Source: Hyphomicrobiales bacterium (GTDB lineage Bacteria > Pseudomonadota > Alphaproteobacteria > Rhizobiales > Rhizobiaceae). Taken from it: a DNA stretch of 64,000 bases. The notes under the pieces were generated by a model that did not search any database, was not told the DNA's origin, and saw nothing but the letters and a program-made list of their open reading frames with translations. The DNA lies in contig JAPLOZ010000025.1 in assembly GCA_026400435.1 (NCBI GenBank), positions 61,012 through 125,011 of the forward strand, given 5' to 3'. Numbering within the stretch: position 1 is the first letter of the stretch; each line of letters begins with the position of its first letter. Both the position numbers and the translations under genes were made by a program. Positions 53,852 to 62,898 of the stretch are shown in pieces.

Positions 53852-54674
53852 TCAGAGCGCTTTTCCGTCCGAGCCGAAGCGATGAATCTTGGCCGCATCG
53901 GGCGTGAGCCAGATCGTGTCGCCATGGTGCACCCCGATCTCGCCATCGGCACGCACGGTCAGCGGCCCGACGCCGTCGGACTGAACATGCAGGAACGTGT
54001 CGGAGCCGAGATGCTCGGCGACGCCTACTGTCGCCTTCCATTCGCCCGCGTTGGTCGAAACGCCGAGATGCTCAGGGCGGATGCCGATGGTCGTGGCGCC
54101 GAACTTGGCGGCGGGCGCGCCTTCGATCAGGTTCATTTTCGGCGAGCCGATGAAGCCGGCGACGAACAGGTTCTTCGGCGACTTGTAGAGGTCCATCGGC
54201 GAGTTGGCGTGGAAGAAAAGATGATTTCTGAAAACGGGATCAAGCTGGTATATCCAAATCCTTCAACTGATTGGGTAAACATCCATCTCGCAGTTTCCAG
54301 GGCGGGGAATTGCAGCCTGCGAATAATTGATATGACCGGAAATCGATGGTCTCCTGGCTCTCGCCGGCCATCTTCAGCGGAAAGGCGATGTTTTTCGCGA
54401 CGGTCATGTGCGGATAGAGCGCGTAGGACTGGAACACCATGGCGAGCTTGCGCTTGGCGGGCGCCTCGCCGGTGACGTCGCGCCCGTCGATCGAGATCAT
54501 GCCACCGCTGGTGTCTTCCAGGCCGGCGATCAATCGGAGCAGCGTCGATTTCCCGCAGCCCGACGGGCCGACGAAAACGACGAACTCGCCGTCCTCGATC
54601 TCGAGGTCGATGTCAGGGATAATGGTCGTCGCCCCGAAGGATTTCGACACATTCTTCAGCGTAATCTGGCCCAT
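53852..54674 (-). pseudogene. smoK: Polyol ABC transporter ATP-binding protein, interrupted
   Basis: A MalK/UgpC-type ATPase split into two. The 5' part (54674 to about 54346) encodes Walker [21 protein letters not shown] and the Q loop [14 protein letters not shown], then runs off-family at [11 protein letters not shown] and stops at 54240 after 144 residues. The 3' part (about 54205 to 53852) resumes at [13 protein letters not shown] and contains the C-terminal regulatory OB fold ([20 protein letters not shown]). About 115 residues, with the LSGGQ signature and Walker B, are absent and replaced by foreign DNA. As written the product cannot hydrolyse ATP. Start ATG 54674; neighbours smoG and smoS are intact. 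Confidence 0.9.
54205..54346 (+). other. Foreign fragment encoding a type IX secretion (Por) C-terminal sorting domain
   Basis: Read on the forward strand, the roughly 140-bp insert inside smoK gives [20 protein letters not shown], then [20 protein letters not shown] and DMTGNR. This YPNP...DMTG pattern is the T9SS type A sorting domain found in Bacteroidota. The fragment is visibly more AT-rich than the flanks. It lacks a start, stop and cargo domain. Alphaproteobacteria have no T9SS, so it is either an assembly or gap-filling chimera or a rare insertion. Confidence 0.75.
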
Positions 54675-54703
54675 GGGTCCCTCCCGGTCTTTTTCTTTTT
54701 CGC

Positions 54704-55528
54704 CTACTTCACGGCGCCGAAGGTCAGTCCGCGCACGAGCTGTTTCTGGCTGAACCAGCCCATGATCAGGATAGGCGCGATGGCGAGCGTCGAGGCTGCC
54801 GACAGCTTTGCCCAGAACAGCCCCTGAGGGCTGGAGAACGAACTGATGAAGGCGGTGAGCGGCGCCGCGTTGGTGGCGGTCAAGCGGATGGTCCAGAACG
54901 CCTCGTTCCAGGCCAGAATGATGTTCAGCAGCATCGTCGAGGCGATGCCCGGCACGGCCATCGGCGTCAGCACGTACCAGATCTCGCCCCACAGCGAGGC
55001 ACCGTCCATGCGCGAGGCTTCCAGGATCTCGCCGGGTATCTCGCGGAAGTAGGTGTAGAGCATCCACACCACGATCGGCAGGTTGATCATGGTCAGCATG
55101 ACCGTGAGGCCGATGCGCGAGTCGAGAAGACCGAGATTGCGGAAGATCAGGTACATCGGGAACAGCACCGCGACCGCCGGCATCATCTTGGTGGAGAGCA
55201 TCCACATCAGGATGTCCTTGGTGCGCCGCGTCGGCGAAAACGCCATCGACCACGCAGCCGGAACGGCGATAAGCAGGGCCAGGATTGTCGAGCCGAGCGA
55301 CAGGATCACCGAGTTCATGAAGGGCTTGAAATAGTTGTACTGGCTCTGCACCTCGGCGTAGCTCTCGGTCGTGAAGGAGGGGATCAGGTTGAAGCCGGCG
55401 ATGGCCTCTGTCTCTGACTTGAACGAGGTGATGATGGTGTAGAGGATCGGAAAGAAGATCAGCAGGGCGACGACCCAGGCGACTGCCGTGGCTATCGTCT
55501 TGTGCTGCGTGGTGACTGCGCGAGCCAT
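54704..55528 (-). CDS. smoG: Polyol ABC transporter permease (MalG type)
   Basis: A 274-residue inner-membrane protein with six predicted helices. The first is [20 protein letters not shown], and the EAA loop is [20 protein letters not shown] before [11 protein letters not shown]. It pairs with smoF and couples to the ATPase smoK. It begins 9 bp after smoF and is followed by smoK after 29 bp. Confidence 0.92.
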   Translation of the reverse strand: MARAVTTQHKTIATAVAWVVALLIFFPILYTIITSFKSETEAIAGFNLIPSFTTESYAEVQSQYNYFKPFMNSVILSLGSTILALLIAVPAAWSMAFSPTRRTKDILMWMLSTKMMPAVAVLFPMYLIFRNLGLLDSRIGLTVMLTMINLPIVVWMLYTYFREIPGEILEASRMDGASLWGEIWYVLTPMAVPGIASTMLLNIILAWNEAFWTIRLTATNAAPLTAFISSFSSPQGLFWAKLSAASTLAIAPILIMGWFSQKQLVRGLTFGAVK

Positions 55529-55537
55529 AATGTCCCC

Positions 55538-56410
55538 CTACTTGTCCAGGTTCTTGCCGACGGCGCGCATCAGGAAGAAGGCGACGATGTTGGCGAGGAT
55601 GACGGCGATGATGCCGCCGGCGGAAGCCTGACCGATTTTGAATTCCAGCGATGCCTTCTGGTAAACGAGGAAAGGCAGATTGGTCGAAGCGTAGCCCGGC
55701 CCGCCATTGGTGGTGACGAGGATCTCGGCATAGACCGCGAGCAGGAAGATCGTCTGGATCAGGATCACCACGGTGATGCCGCGGGCGAGGTGTGGCAGCG
55801 TCAGGTAGATGAAGCGGCTCATGAAGCCGGCGCCGTCCATCTCTGCGGCTTCCTTCTGCTCGCCGTCGAGCGACTGCAGCGAGGTCAGCAGGATCAGCGT
55901 CGCAAACGGCAGCCATTGCCAGGCGACGATCAGGATCACCGAAAACAGCGGATATTGCGCGAACCAGTCGACCGGCTGCAGTCCGAAGAAACGGGCGATG
56001 TCGGCGAACACGCCGTAGCCCGGATGCATGATCATGTTCTTCCAGACCAGCGCCGCCACCGGCGGCATGACAAAGAACGGCGAGATCACGAGGATTCGTA
56101 CGACACCCTGACCCCACATCGGCTGGTCGAGCAGGAGCGCGAGCAGGATGCCGCCGATGACCGTGATGGCGAGAACGCTCAGCACGAGAACCAGGGTGTT
56201 TAGGATCGACTGCAGGAAGGCAGGGTTGGAATAGAACAGGACGTAGTTGCCGAAGCCGACGAAGCGGTCGTTGATCGGATTGAGCGGGTTGTACTGCTGG
56301 AACGAGAACCACAGCGTGATGACCAGTGGAATGGCCATCCAGACGAGAAGCAACAGAACTGACGGGGCCAGCATGAAGCGAGCAAGTGTCTGGGTCTGTC
56401 GAGTAGCCAT
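55538..56410 (-). CDS. smoF: Polyol ABC transporter permease (MalF type)
   Basis: A 290-residue permease with a hydrophobic start [20 protein letters not shown] and the EAA loop [20 protein letters not shown] preceding [26 protein letters not shown] before ATG 56410 decides the start. A 225-bp gap separates it from smoE, a common site for a hairpin that raises binding-protein transcript levels. Confidence 0.92.
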   Translation of the reverse strand: MATRQTQTLARFMLAPSVLLLLVWMAIPLVITLWFSFQQYNPLNPINDRFVGFGNYVLFYSNPAFLQSILNTLVLVLSVLAITVIGGILLALLLDQPMWGQGVVRILVISPFFVMPPVAALVWKNMIMHPGYGVFADIARFFGLQPVDWFAQYPLFSVILIVAWQWLPFATLILLTSLQSLDGEQKEAAEMDGAGFMSRFIYLTLPHLARGITVVILIQTIFLLAVYAEILVTTNGGPGYASTNLPFLVYQKASLEFKIGQASAGGIIAVILANIVAFFLMRAVGKNLDK

Positions 56411-56635
56411 GGTGTTCCTCCCTCTCGCCGACCAGGGTCGACACTGAAGTTCACGCCTTGATGCGCGCGATGTCGAGCGCACACTTCGCCATACCCCTCC
56501 CTGCGGTCACAAGGGGGCGCGGATAGCGGCAAGCGCCGGCATGTCAGATGTTCTGGAAAAGTGGCCGCCCGAACAGGGATTCGGGCGGCCGGGCCGATCG
56601 GAAAGCCCGGTCGGCGTTCGGCACCGGGAGGATGC

Positions 56636-57946
56636 CTACTGGATGTAGCCGCCTTCGGTCATCGTCGCGGTGGCGGCGTCCTGGGCCTGCTTCAGGGCGT
56701 CGTCGACGCTCATCTGGCCGGCAAGGGCGGCCGAGAACAGCTGGCCGACGGTGGTGCCGAGGCCCTGGAATTCAGGGATGGCGACGAACTGCACGTCGAC
56801 ATAAGGCACCGGCTTGACGGTCGGCTTGGTCGGATCGGCCGCGTTGATGGAGTCCAGCGTCATCTTCGCGAAAGGCGCAGCAGCCTGATACTCGGGGTTG
56901 TTGTAGAGCGAGGTGCGCGTGCCCGGAGGAACGTTTGCCCAGCCTTCCTTCGACGCGACGAGGTCGAGGTAGGCCTTGCTGGTCGCCCAGGAAACGAACT
57001 TCTGAGCAGCCTCCGACTTCTGCGTGCCGGCGGGGATCGCCAGCGACCACGCCCACAGCCAGTTGCCGCGCTTGCCAAGCCCGTTGTCGGGAGACAGGGC
57101 GTAGCCGACCTTGTCGGCGACAGTCGAATCCTTGGGGTTCGACACGAAAGACGCCGCAACCGGGGCGTCGATCCACATGCCGCACTTGCCCTGCTGGAAC
57201 AGCGCGAGGTTCTCGTTGAAGCCGTTGGACGATGCTCCGGCCGGGCCGGCGTCGTTCATCAGCTTGACATAGGTATCGAGCGTGTTCTTCCACTCGGGCT
57301 GGTCGAATTGCGGCTTCCAGGTTTCGTCGAACCAGCGCGCGCCGAAGGAGTTCGACATGGCGGTCAGGAATGCCATGTTCTCGCCCCAGCCGGCCTTGCC
57401 GCGCAGGCACACGCCGTTGATGCCGTTGGCGCGGTCAGTCATCTTGCGCGCGGCCTCGCCGATGAATTCCCAGGTGGGGGCGTCGGGCATGGTCAGCCCG
57501 GCCTTCTCCATCAAATCCTTGCGGTACATGACGAAAGACGACTCACCATAGAACGGCGCTGCGTAGAGCTTGCCATCGACCGACAGGCCGCCGGCGATGG
57601 CAGGGATAATGTCGGCGGCATCATAGTCTGCGCCGAGGTTGTCGAGCGGCAGCAGCCAGCTCTGCTTGGCCCAGATCGGAACCTCGTAGGTGCCGATCGT
57701 CATGACGTCGTACTGGCCGCCCTTGGTCGCGATGTCGGTGGTGACGCGTTCGCGCAGCACGTTTTCTTCCAGCGTCACCCAGTTCAATTCGATGCCCGGG
57801 TTCTTCGCAGTGAAATCGTCGGTCAACTTCTGCATGCGGATCATGTCGCCGTTGTTGACCGTGGCGATGGTGATCGATTCGGCGTGCGCGGCGAACGCAA
57901 GCGCGCTGGCAGAGCACAGGCTCAGAACGAGCAGTTTCAGTTTCAT
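56636..57946 (-). CDS. smoE: Polyol ABC transporter substrate-binding protein
   Basis: A 436-residue family 1 extracellular binding protein with signal peptide MKLKLLVLSLCSASALAFA cleaved near AHA-ES. The mature protein has ITIATVNNGDMIRMQKLTDD, YDVMTIGTYEVPIWAKQSWL and YGESSFVMYRKDLM, typical of sorbitol/mannitol binders. GGGAGGAAT precedes ATG 57946; a longer frame upstream is not signal-like. Confidence 0.92.
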   Translation of the reverse strand: MKLKLLVLSLCSASALAFAAHAESITIATVNNGDMIRMQKLTDDFTAKNPGIELNWVTLEENVLRERVTTDIATKGGQYDVMTIGTYEVPIWAKQSWLLPLDNLGADYDAADIIPAIAGGLSVDGKLYAAPFYGESSFVMYRKDLMEKAGLTMPDAPTWEFIGEAARKMTDRANGINGVCLRGKAGWGENMAFLTAMSNSFGARWFDETWKPQFDQPEWKNTLDTYVKLMNDAGPAGASSNGFNENLALFQQGKCGMWIDAPVAASFVSNPKDSTVADKVGYALSPDNGLGKRGNWLWAWSLAIPAGTQKSEAAQKFVSWATSKAYLDLVASKEGWANVPPGTRTSLYNNPEYQAAAPFAKMTLDSINAADPTKPTVKPVPYVDVQFVAIPEFQGLGTTVGQLFSAALAGQMSVDDALKQAQDAATATMTEGGYIQ

Positions 57947-57996
57947 CCAGATTCCTCCCATGGAAACCAAGTGAGCATTTGCCTTGGCTGTGGGCA

Positions 57997-58025
57997 ATTA
58001 TTCGATTGCGGCGATGCGGAGTCAA
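57997..58025 (-). promoter_or_regulatory. Promoter of the smoEFGKS-mtlK operon
   Basis: On the reverse strand TTGACT (58025-58020) and AATAAT (58002-57997) are separated by 17 bp, upstream of smoE. Confidence 0.55.
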
Positions 58026-58036
58026 GGCAAATTCCA

Positions 58037-58051
58037 TGCTGCGCTGCAGCA
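58037..58051. promoter_or_regulatory. Candidate operator for the SorC-family polyol regulator
   Basis: TGCTGC-GCT-GCAGCA is a perfect inverted repeat placed just upstream of the smoE -35 box, as expected for activation or control by the neighbouring regulator. Confidence 0.4.
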
Positions 58052-58096
58052 CAAATCGCGCTTCGGCTTGGAATTTCAGACTGAAGTCGCGGAGAC

Positions 58097-59062
58097 CTAG
58101 GCTCCGGTCGCCAGCAGCGCCTCGGCTGTCCGCTCGTCGGTGATGAGGCCGTTGACGATCCGCCGGGCGACCGCTGCGGTGATGCCGGGCAGCTTGTTTT
58201 GGCCCATCGCCAGGGCGATCACTAGCGACGTGTCACGCGAAGGAAGCGGCGCGGAAGCGACGCGGTCGTTGGTGACGCCCTCGATCAGACGGCCGTCGCG
58301 GTCGAAGACCCAGCCGACGACCTCCGCAACGCCGCCGGCGTGCTGCAGCGCCTTGAGTTCGGCCGCGGTGATAAATCCGTCCTCATAAAGGGGCGCCCTC
58401 GGGCCGAGATCGCCGATGCCGACAAACGTGACGTCGGCTTGCGCCGCAAGCGCCAGCGTCGGCTGGATCATCGGCTGGCTGAGCAGCATCGAGCGCTCCT
58501 CTGCCGACGACGAGATGACCGGCAGCGGCATCGGGAAACTGCGCGCCTTGATGCGATCGGCCATGGTGAAGATGACGTTGTAGAAAGCGGCAGAACCGTC
58601 GGGCGCTATGTTTCCAGTCAGTGACACGATCTTGTGCTGGTGGCAGTCCATCGGCGGCAGTTGTTCGATGGCGGCCTTCAGGGTACGCCCGGTGCCGATC
58701 GCCATGACGATCGGCTTTTGCGAGCGCAGCCGGCGTTCGATCTCCGCCGCGCCGGCCCCCGCGATCCCGATCGTCGTCGAGGTGGAAGCGGGGTCGCTCG
58801 GCACCACTTCGACAAGGTCGAGGTTGAAGCGCGCCTTCAGGCGGGAGGCAAGATCCAGGCAGTTGGCGATCGGGTGATCGACGCGAACCTTGATCAGCCC
58901 TTCAGACATCGCAAGCGAGACAAGCCGCTGCGCGGTTTGCCTGGATATGCCGAGTTTTGCCGCGATCTGGTCCTGCGTGTTGCCGGCAATATAGTACAGC
59001 CAGCCGGCGCGCGCGGCGTCGTCGAGCCTTGAATTCGCTGCAACTTCCTGCCGATCGCTCAT
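58097..59062 (-). CDS. Sugar-binding transcriptional regulator, SorC/DeoR family (SmoC-like)
   Basis: A 321-residue regulator with an N-terminal HTH (AGNTQDQIAAKLGISRQTAQ RLVSLA without break) and a sugar-phosphate-sensing domain (VMAIGTGRTLKAAIEQLPPM, TFVGIGDLGPRAPLYEDGF, IALAMGQNKLPGITAAVARR). It is encoded in front of the smo operon in the same direction and is likely its regulator. ATG 59062 gives the family length; ATG 59119 with GGAGA touching it is an alternative that adds 19 residues. Confidence 0.88.
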   Translation of the reverse strand: MSDRQEVAANSRLDDAARAGWLYYIAGNTQDQIAAKLGISRQTAQRLVSLAMSEGLIKVRVDHPIANCLDLASRLKARFNLDLVEVVPSDPASTSTTIGIAGAGAAEIERRLRSQKPIVMAIGTGRTLKAAIEQLPPMDCHQHKIVSLTGNIAPDGSAAFYNVIFTMADRIKARSFPMPLPVISSSAEERSMLLSQPMIQPTLALAAQADVTFVGIGDLGPRAPLYEDGFITAAELKALQHAGGVAEVVGWVFDRDGRLIEGVTNDRVASAPLPSRDTSLVIALAMGQNKLPGITAAVARRIVNGLITDERTAEALLATGA

Positions 59063-59142
59063 CCCAACAGCCGCCAACGCTTCGACTTTCAAACGCCGCA
59101 CATGATCCGACGATTGCATTCTCCGCAAGTGGGAAATCGATG

Positions 59143-60429
59143 TCAGGCGGGGGACTGCCGCGTCATCAGCGCGACGATCGCGTCCGCAGCGTGAGCCGTT
59201 CCCGACCGTGCGGCCATCATCGCCGCGTTGTCCGCCAGGCGGCTTCGCAGGGGGCGGTCGCCGATGAGGGACGCTATCGCAGAGGTCAGTTCGGCGGGGG
59301 TCCATCGAGAGCGGTCGAGGCGAAGGCCGACGCCCGTCTCCACGGCGCGCTGCGCGTTGTCGTGACCGTCCCAGCAATAGGGCAGGACGAGCGACGGGAC
59401 GCCGAAATAAAGCGCTTCGCAAAAGCTGTTGTTGCCGCCGTGATGGATGAACAGGTCGCATTTCGCGACGACCGAAGGCTGCGGAAACCAGGCATCGAGA
59501 TAGACGTTGTCAGGCACCGCGCGGTAGGCATCGCGAAAGCCGCCCACGTTGACGATGAAGCGCGCGGGGTATGCCGCGAAGGTTGCGATCATCCGCTCGA
59601 TGAGCGCGACATCGCTGGCGCCCAGGCTGCCGAAACCCAGATAGACAAGCGGACCGCCGCCGCTCGGAAACTCAGGAAGTTCGAACGGTCCCTCGCGGCG
59701 CACGCATCCTTCCAGGTAGATGAACCGTTCGGGATCGAGCGGGATGGCACGCTCGCGCCGCACGATTTGCGGTGTCAGCAGCAGATTGAGCCATGGAGAT
59801 TCCTCAAGGAACAGCCCTTGCGGAAGCGCAGCAAGTCCGACGCCCGCGCGAAAGCGGTTGAACCGCTCATGGGCAGGCGCCACCGCCTTGAGGTAGCGCT
59901 TCTCGAACAGCCGCCGCGACGGGTCGTCCGCCGCGATTCCCGAGAGATAGGGCGGCACGCCGGCGTCGGGCAATTCGGTCTCGGCGCAGGAAATCATCCG
60001 CACCCATGGAATTCCCGAAGCGGCGAGCGCGGGGAACATGACGACATTGTCGAGCACCACCGCGTCAGGCTTCAACCTGGCCAGCAATTGCCGAAGCGGA
60101 GCTTCCACGGCGATCGCGGTATCGACGATGGCGTCCCATGTCGGACCGACATAGCTGTCTAGCTGTTCGAGAGGCGACAGGTTGAAATGCGGCAGGTGCC
60201 TGCTGACGAAATCCAGCCATGTGTCCGGCTTCTCACCGCCGCCGCCCGCAGGCAGCGGGTGCTCGGGAAAACCATAGTCCGCAAACAGGCCGGTGAACCC
60301 CGGATGGCAGATGAACACAGGCCGCGCGCCGCGCTCACGCAGCGCCTGCGCGATGCCGATGCAGTTCAGCGCGGCGCCGAAACTCGCTTCCGGGAAGAGC
60401 GCGACAATGGGAGAGGCGCGCACCATCAT
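59143..60429 (-). CDS. Glycosyltransferase family 1 (MGT/UGT-like)
   Basis: A 428-residue GT-B-fold enzyme. The N-terminal half has LNCIGIAQALRERGARPVFI, and the C-terminal donor site reads LFIHHGGNNSFCEALYFGVP followed by LPYCWDGHDNAQRAVETGVG, the PSPG-like box of UDP-sugar or macrolide glycosyltransferases. The acceptor is unknown; hydrophobic natural products, flavonoids or sterols are possible. It overlaps the GntR gene (ATGA), so both are in one transcript. Confidence 0.88.
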   Translation of the reverse strand: MMVRASPIVALFPEASFGAALNCIGIAQALRERGARPVFICHPGFTGLFADYGFPEHPLPAGGGGEKPDTWLDFVSRHLPHFNLSPLEQLDSYVGPTWDAIVDTAIAVEAPLRQLLARLKPDAVVLDNVVMFPALAASGIPWVRMISCAETELPDAGVPPYLSGIAADDPSRRLFEKRYLKAVAPAHERFNRFRAGVGLAALPQGLFLEESPWLNLLLTPQIVRRERAIPLDPERFIYLEGCVRREGPFELPEFPSGGGPLVYLGFGSLGASDVALIERMIATFAAYPARFIVNVGGFRDAYRAVPDNVYLDAWFPQPSVVAKCDLFIHHGGNNSFCEALYFGVPSLVLPYCWDGHDNAQRAVETGVGLRLDRSRWTPAELTSAIASLIGDRPLRSRLADNAAMMAARSGTAHAADAIVALMTRQSPA

Positions 60430-61409
60430 CGGCTGGACCGTTCACCGGTCCGCTCACTGGGTCGAGCGCCGGCTGGCAGGACCGGCGCGCCGCGGCTCGC
60501 CGCCTGGGGGCGCTGGCTGCGCGACAGGCGCAGATGCACCCGCATGAGGTCGGCGGCGGCGTCGAACTGCCTGGCCTCCAACTGGTCGAGGATGGCAAGA
60601 TGTTCACGTGTCGACTGCTTGAGGCGGAAGACATTCACCGAATGCAGCGCGCCCGGCAGGCGCCGCAGCTTGAGATGGTGCAGGATCGCCTCGCCGATGA
60701 AGCGGTTTGATGCGCCGCGCGCCACCATGCCGTGGAATTCGAGGTCGAGACGCTGGAACTCGCGAACCTCGAACGAGACCTCCGGCGATGCCAGTTGCGC
60801 CTCCATGCCGAAGCGCATCGCTGCTGCGCGCCCCTCGTCCAGCTTGAAGCCTGCCTCAAGGAGTGCAGCCGGTTCGAGCAGCAGGCGGTAGTCGTAGCTT
60901 TCGGCGAGCGCTTCAGGCCCGTCCTGGGCTGCGCGGAACAGCCAGGACTGGCCGGGAGCTTTATCGATCCAGTTTTCGTTTTCCAGTACTCTTAGAGATT
61001 TTAGTACCGCCCTTCGATCCTTGCCATAACGACGCGACAGGCTGCTTGCCGTCACCGTCTCGTCCAGGCGGCGCGCCGCGCGGTCGCGGAGTATGGATTC
61101 GGCCAGCCGGTCCTCGTCGGCGCTCGGCAGATCGGCCGCTGCCTCGACCGTTCCGGAAGGGTCGATGGCCAGCGCATAGCCTGCGTCGCGCTGCCATGTG
61201 AGCACCCCCTGGTCGGCGAGAAGCCGCATGGCAGCGCGCACAGGCGTTCGCGATACGTTGCACAGGGAGGCGATCTGCTGCTCGGCCAGCCTGTCACCGA
61301 GACGGAATCCGCCGCTGCGCACCACCGACAGGATCCGCTGCGCCAGTTCCAGATGGTTCGAACGCGGGCGGGATCTGGTGGTCTGCATTGCTTTGGTTAT
61401 CCGCTGCAC
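60426..61409 (-). CDS. GntR-family regulator with FCD-type domain and an extra winged helix
   Basis: A 327-residue protein. Residues about 20-85 form the GntR wing (QQIASLCNVSRTPVRAAMRL). Residues 95-160 look like a second winged helix (TASSLSRRYGKDRRAVLKSL, RVLENENWIDKA). The rest is an all-helical FCD-like ligand domain (EFQRLDLEFHGMVARGASNR). The GTG at 61409 has AGAGGA five bases upstream; ATG 61388 is an alternative. It probably controls itself, the glycosyltransferase and possibly the divergent transporter. Confidence 0.85.
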   Translation of the reverse strand: MQRITKAMQTTRSRPRSNHLELAQRILSVVRSGGFRLGDRLAEQQIASLCNVSRTPVRAAMRLLADQGVLTWQRDAGYALAIDPSGTVEAAADLPSADEDRLAESILRDRAARRLDETVTASSLSRRYGKDRRAVLKSLRVLENENWIDKAPGQSWLFRAAQDGPEALAESYDYRLLLEPAALLEAGFKLDEGRAAAMRFGMEAQLASPEVSFEVREFQRLDLEFHGMVARGASNRFIGEAILHHLKLRRLPGALHSVNVFRLKQSTREHLAILDQLEARQFDAAADLMRVHLRLSRSQRPQAASRGAPVLPAGARPSERTGERSSR

Positions 61410-61596
61410 CGCGATCCTCTATCCAAATCAGGACCGGCGGAGCGCGATTATGGATTGACGTTCTTTTTGCGGCAATAGTACAGTTGCTCAAAAGGGCGAA
61501 ATAATCGCCGGGGAACCATCGTCGCTTCGCGAGGGCGCAAGGGACGCGGACACCGAACTCTTCGACATCGAATTTCGCGACAATTGGGAGTCTGCC

Positions 61597-62658
61597 ATGA
61601 AGACCACGAACAACCACGCCGCAACAGCGCGCAAGATCCTGCTTGGCCTTGGCCTTGCTACCCTCGCATCGGCGGCCAGCGCCGCCGATCTCGTCATCTC
61701 CAACTGGGACGGTTACATGGCGCCCGACGCCATGGATGCCTTCAAGGCCGCGACGGGCAACGGCGGCGAAGTCGTCAAGCACGCCACCAACGAGGAGATC
61801 ATGGGCAAGCTCGTCGCCTCGGGCGGCAAGGGCTACGACGTCGTCTTCGTTTCATCGCCCTTCGCGGAAGTCCTCCACAACCTCGGCCTTACCGAGGCGA
61901 TCGACGCATCCAAGGTGCCGAACCTCGCCAATCTTTACCCCGAGGCCGCCGCGCTCGCCTACGATCCGGGCAACACATTCTCCGTGCCCTACACTTGGGG
62001 CACGACCGGGCTTTGCTACCGCTCGGATCTGGTCAAGGCCGAACCCGCTTCCTGGAATGACCTGCTGAAGCCCGCCGACGACATCAAGGGCAAGACGACG
62101 ATGCTTGCCACCGACCGCTGGCTGCTTGCGGCGGGTCAGCTTGCCGACGGCTTCTCGGTCAACGAGGTCGACCCGGCCAAGATGGAGCAGGTGAAGAACA
62201 CGCTGATCGAGGCGAAGAAGACGCTGCTCGCCTATGACGACACGACCTTCTACGCGAAGCTGGTATCCGGCGAGGCCGTCATGGTGCAGGCGTGGGACGG
62301 CTGGTGCAACTACGGCATCACCGACAACAAGGACATCAAGTATGTGATCCCGAAGGAAGGCTCGGACCTCTGGGTCGATACGATGGTGGTCATGAAGGCA
62401 TCCGAGAACAAGGATGCCGCGTTCCAGTTCATCAACTTCATGCTCGATGCCAAGAACCACGGCTGGGCGGCCCAGAACATCCTCTACAAGGTGCCGAACA
62501 AGGCGGCGATGGACAGTCTGCCCGCCGAGCTTTCCGCAACCTATCCCAACATGGCGATGCCGGTCGCCGAACTGACCAAGTTCGAGGTGCTGCGCGACGT
62601 CGGCGATGCCCAGAAGGAGTATTCGCGCATCGTCAGCGAGATCAAGGCAGCGCAGTAA
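61597..62658 (+). CDS. Polyamine-type ABC transporter substrate-binding protein (PotD/PotF family)
   Basis: A 353-residue binding protein with a signal peptide (ILLGLGLATLASAASA-AD) and DLVISNWDGYMAPDAMDAFK, YTWGTTGLCYRSDLVKAEPA, VMVQAWDGWCNYGI motifs, characteristic of the spermidine/putrescine group. An upstream TTGACG at 61455 may be its -35 element in the 187-bp divergent region. The permease genes follow after an unusual repeat. Confidence 0.9.
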   Translation: MKTTNNHAATARKILLGLGLATLASAASAADLVISNWDGYMAPDAMDAFKAATGNGGEVVKHATNEEIMGKLVASGGKGYDVVFVSSPFAEVLHNLGLTEAIDASKVPNLANLYPEAAALAYDPGNTFSVPYTWGTTGLCYRSDLVKAEPASWNDLLKPADDIKGKTTMLATDRWLLAAGQLADGFSVNEVDPAKMEQVKNTLIEAKKTLLAYDDTTFYAKLVSGEAVMVQAWDGWCNYGITDNKDIKYVIPKEGSDLWVDTMVVMKASENKDAAFQFINFMLDAKNHGWAAQNILYKVPNKAAMDSLPAELSATYPNMAMPVAELTKFEVLRDVGDAQKEYSRIVSEIKAAQ

Positions 62659-62713
62659 AGTTCAACCAGACGCAAAGGCCGGCCAAAGAGTGCGGCGAGC
62701 CATTTTCTCACCT

Positions 62714-62862
62714 CCCTCTGGCCTGCCGGCCATCTCCCCCTCAAGGGGGGAGATTGCACATCCGTCTGCGGCTTCGGCAGTTTCGGACGTTACAGGTAGT
62801 GGCACGGCATTCTCGCGATTGATCTCCCCCCTTGAGGGGGAGATGGCCGGCAGGCCAGAGGG
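62714..62862. repeat. Mosaic palindromic element with 41-bp perfect inverted arms
   Basis: Arm 62714-62754 (beginning CCCTCTGGCCTGCCGGCC) is the exact reverse complement of 62822-62862. Each arm contains a smaller near-palindrome around CTCCCCCTCAAGGGGGGAG. The 67-bp centre is not palindromic. Such elements recur between genes in Mesorhizobium and related genera. This copy lies inside the polyamine transporter operon and its last bases abut the permease start region, so it may form an RNA hairpin that tunes expression. Confidence 0.85.
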
Positions 62863-62898
62863 GGGTGCGTCATAAATACCTCCCGCTCCACTTTCCTG

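Noticed and set aside
54240..56444. A 734-codon reverse frame spanning smoF, smoG and the start of smoK
   Set aside because: It crosses smoF and smoG out of frame and only its last 144 codons are real, the start of smoK.
62714..62862. Insertion sequence or miniature transposon with terminal inverted repeats
   Set aside because: No transposase and no clear target duplication; the composition fits the short mosaic palindromes of Rhizobiales.
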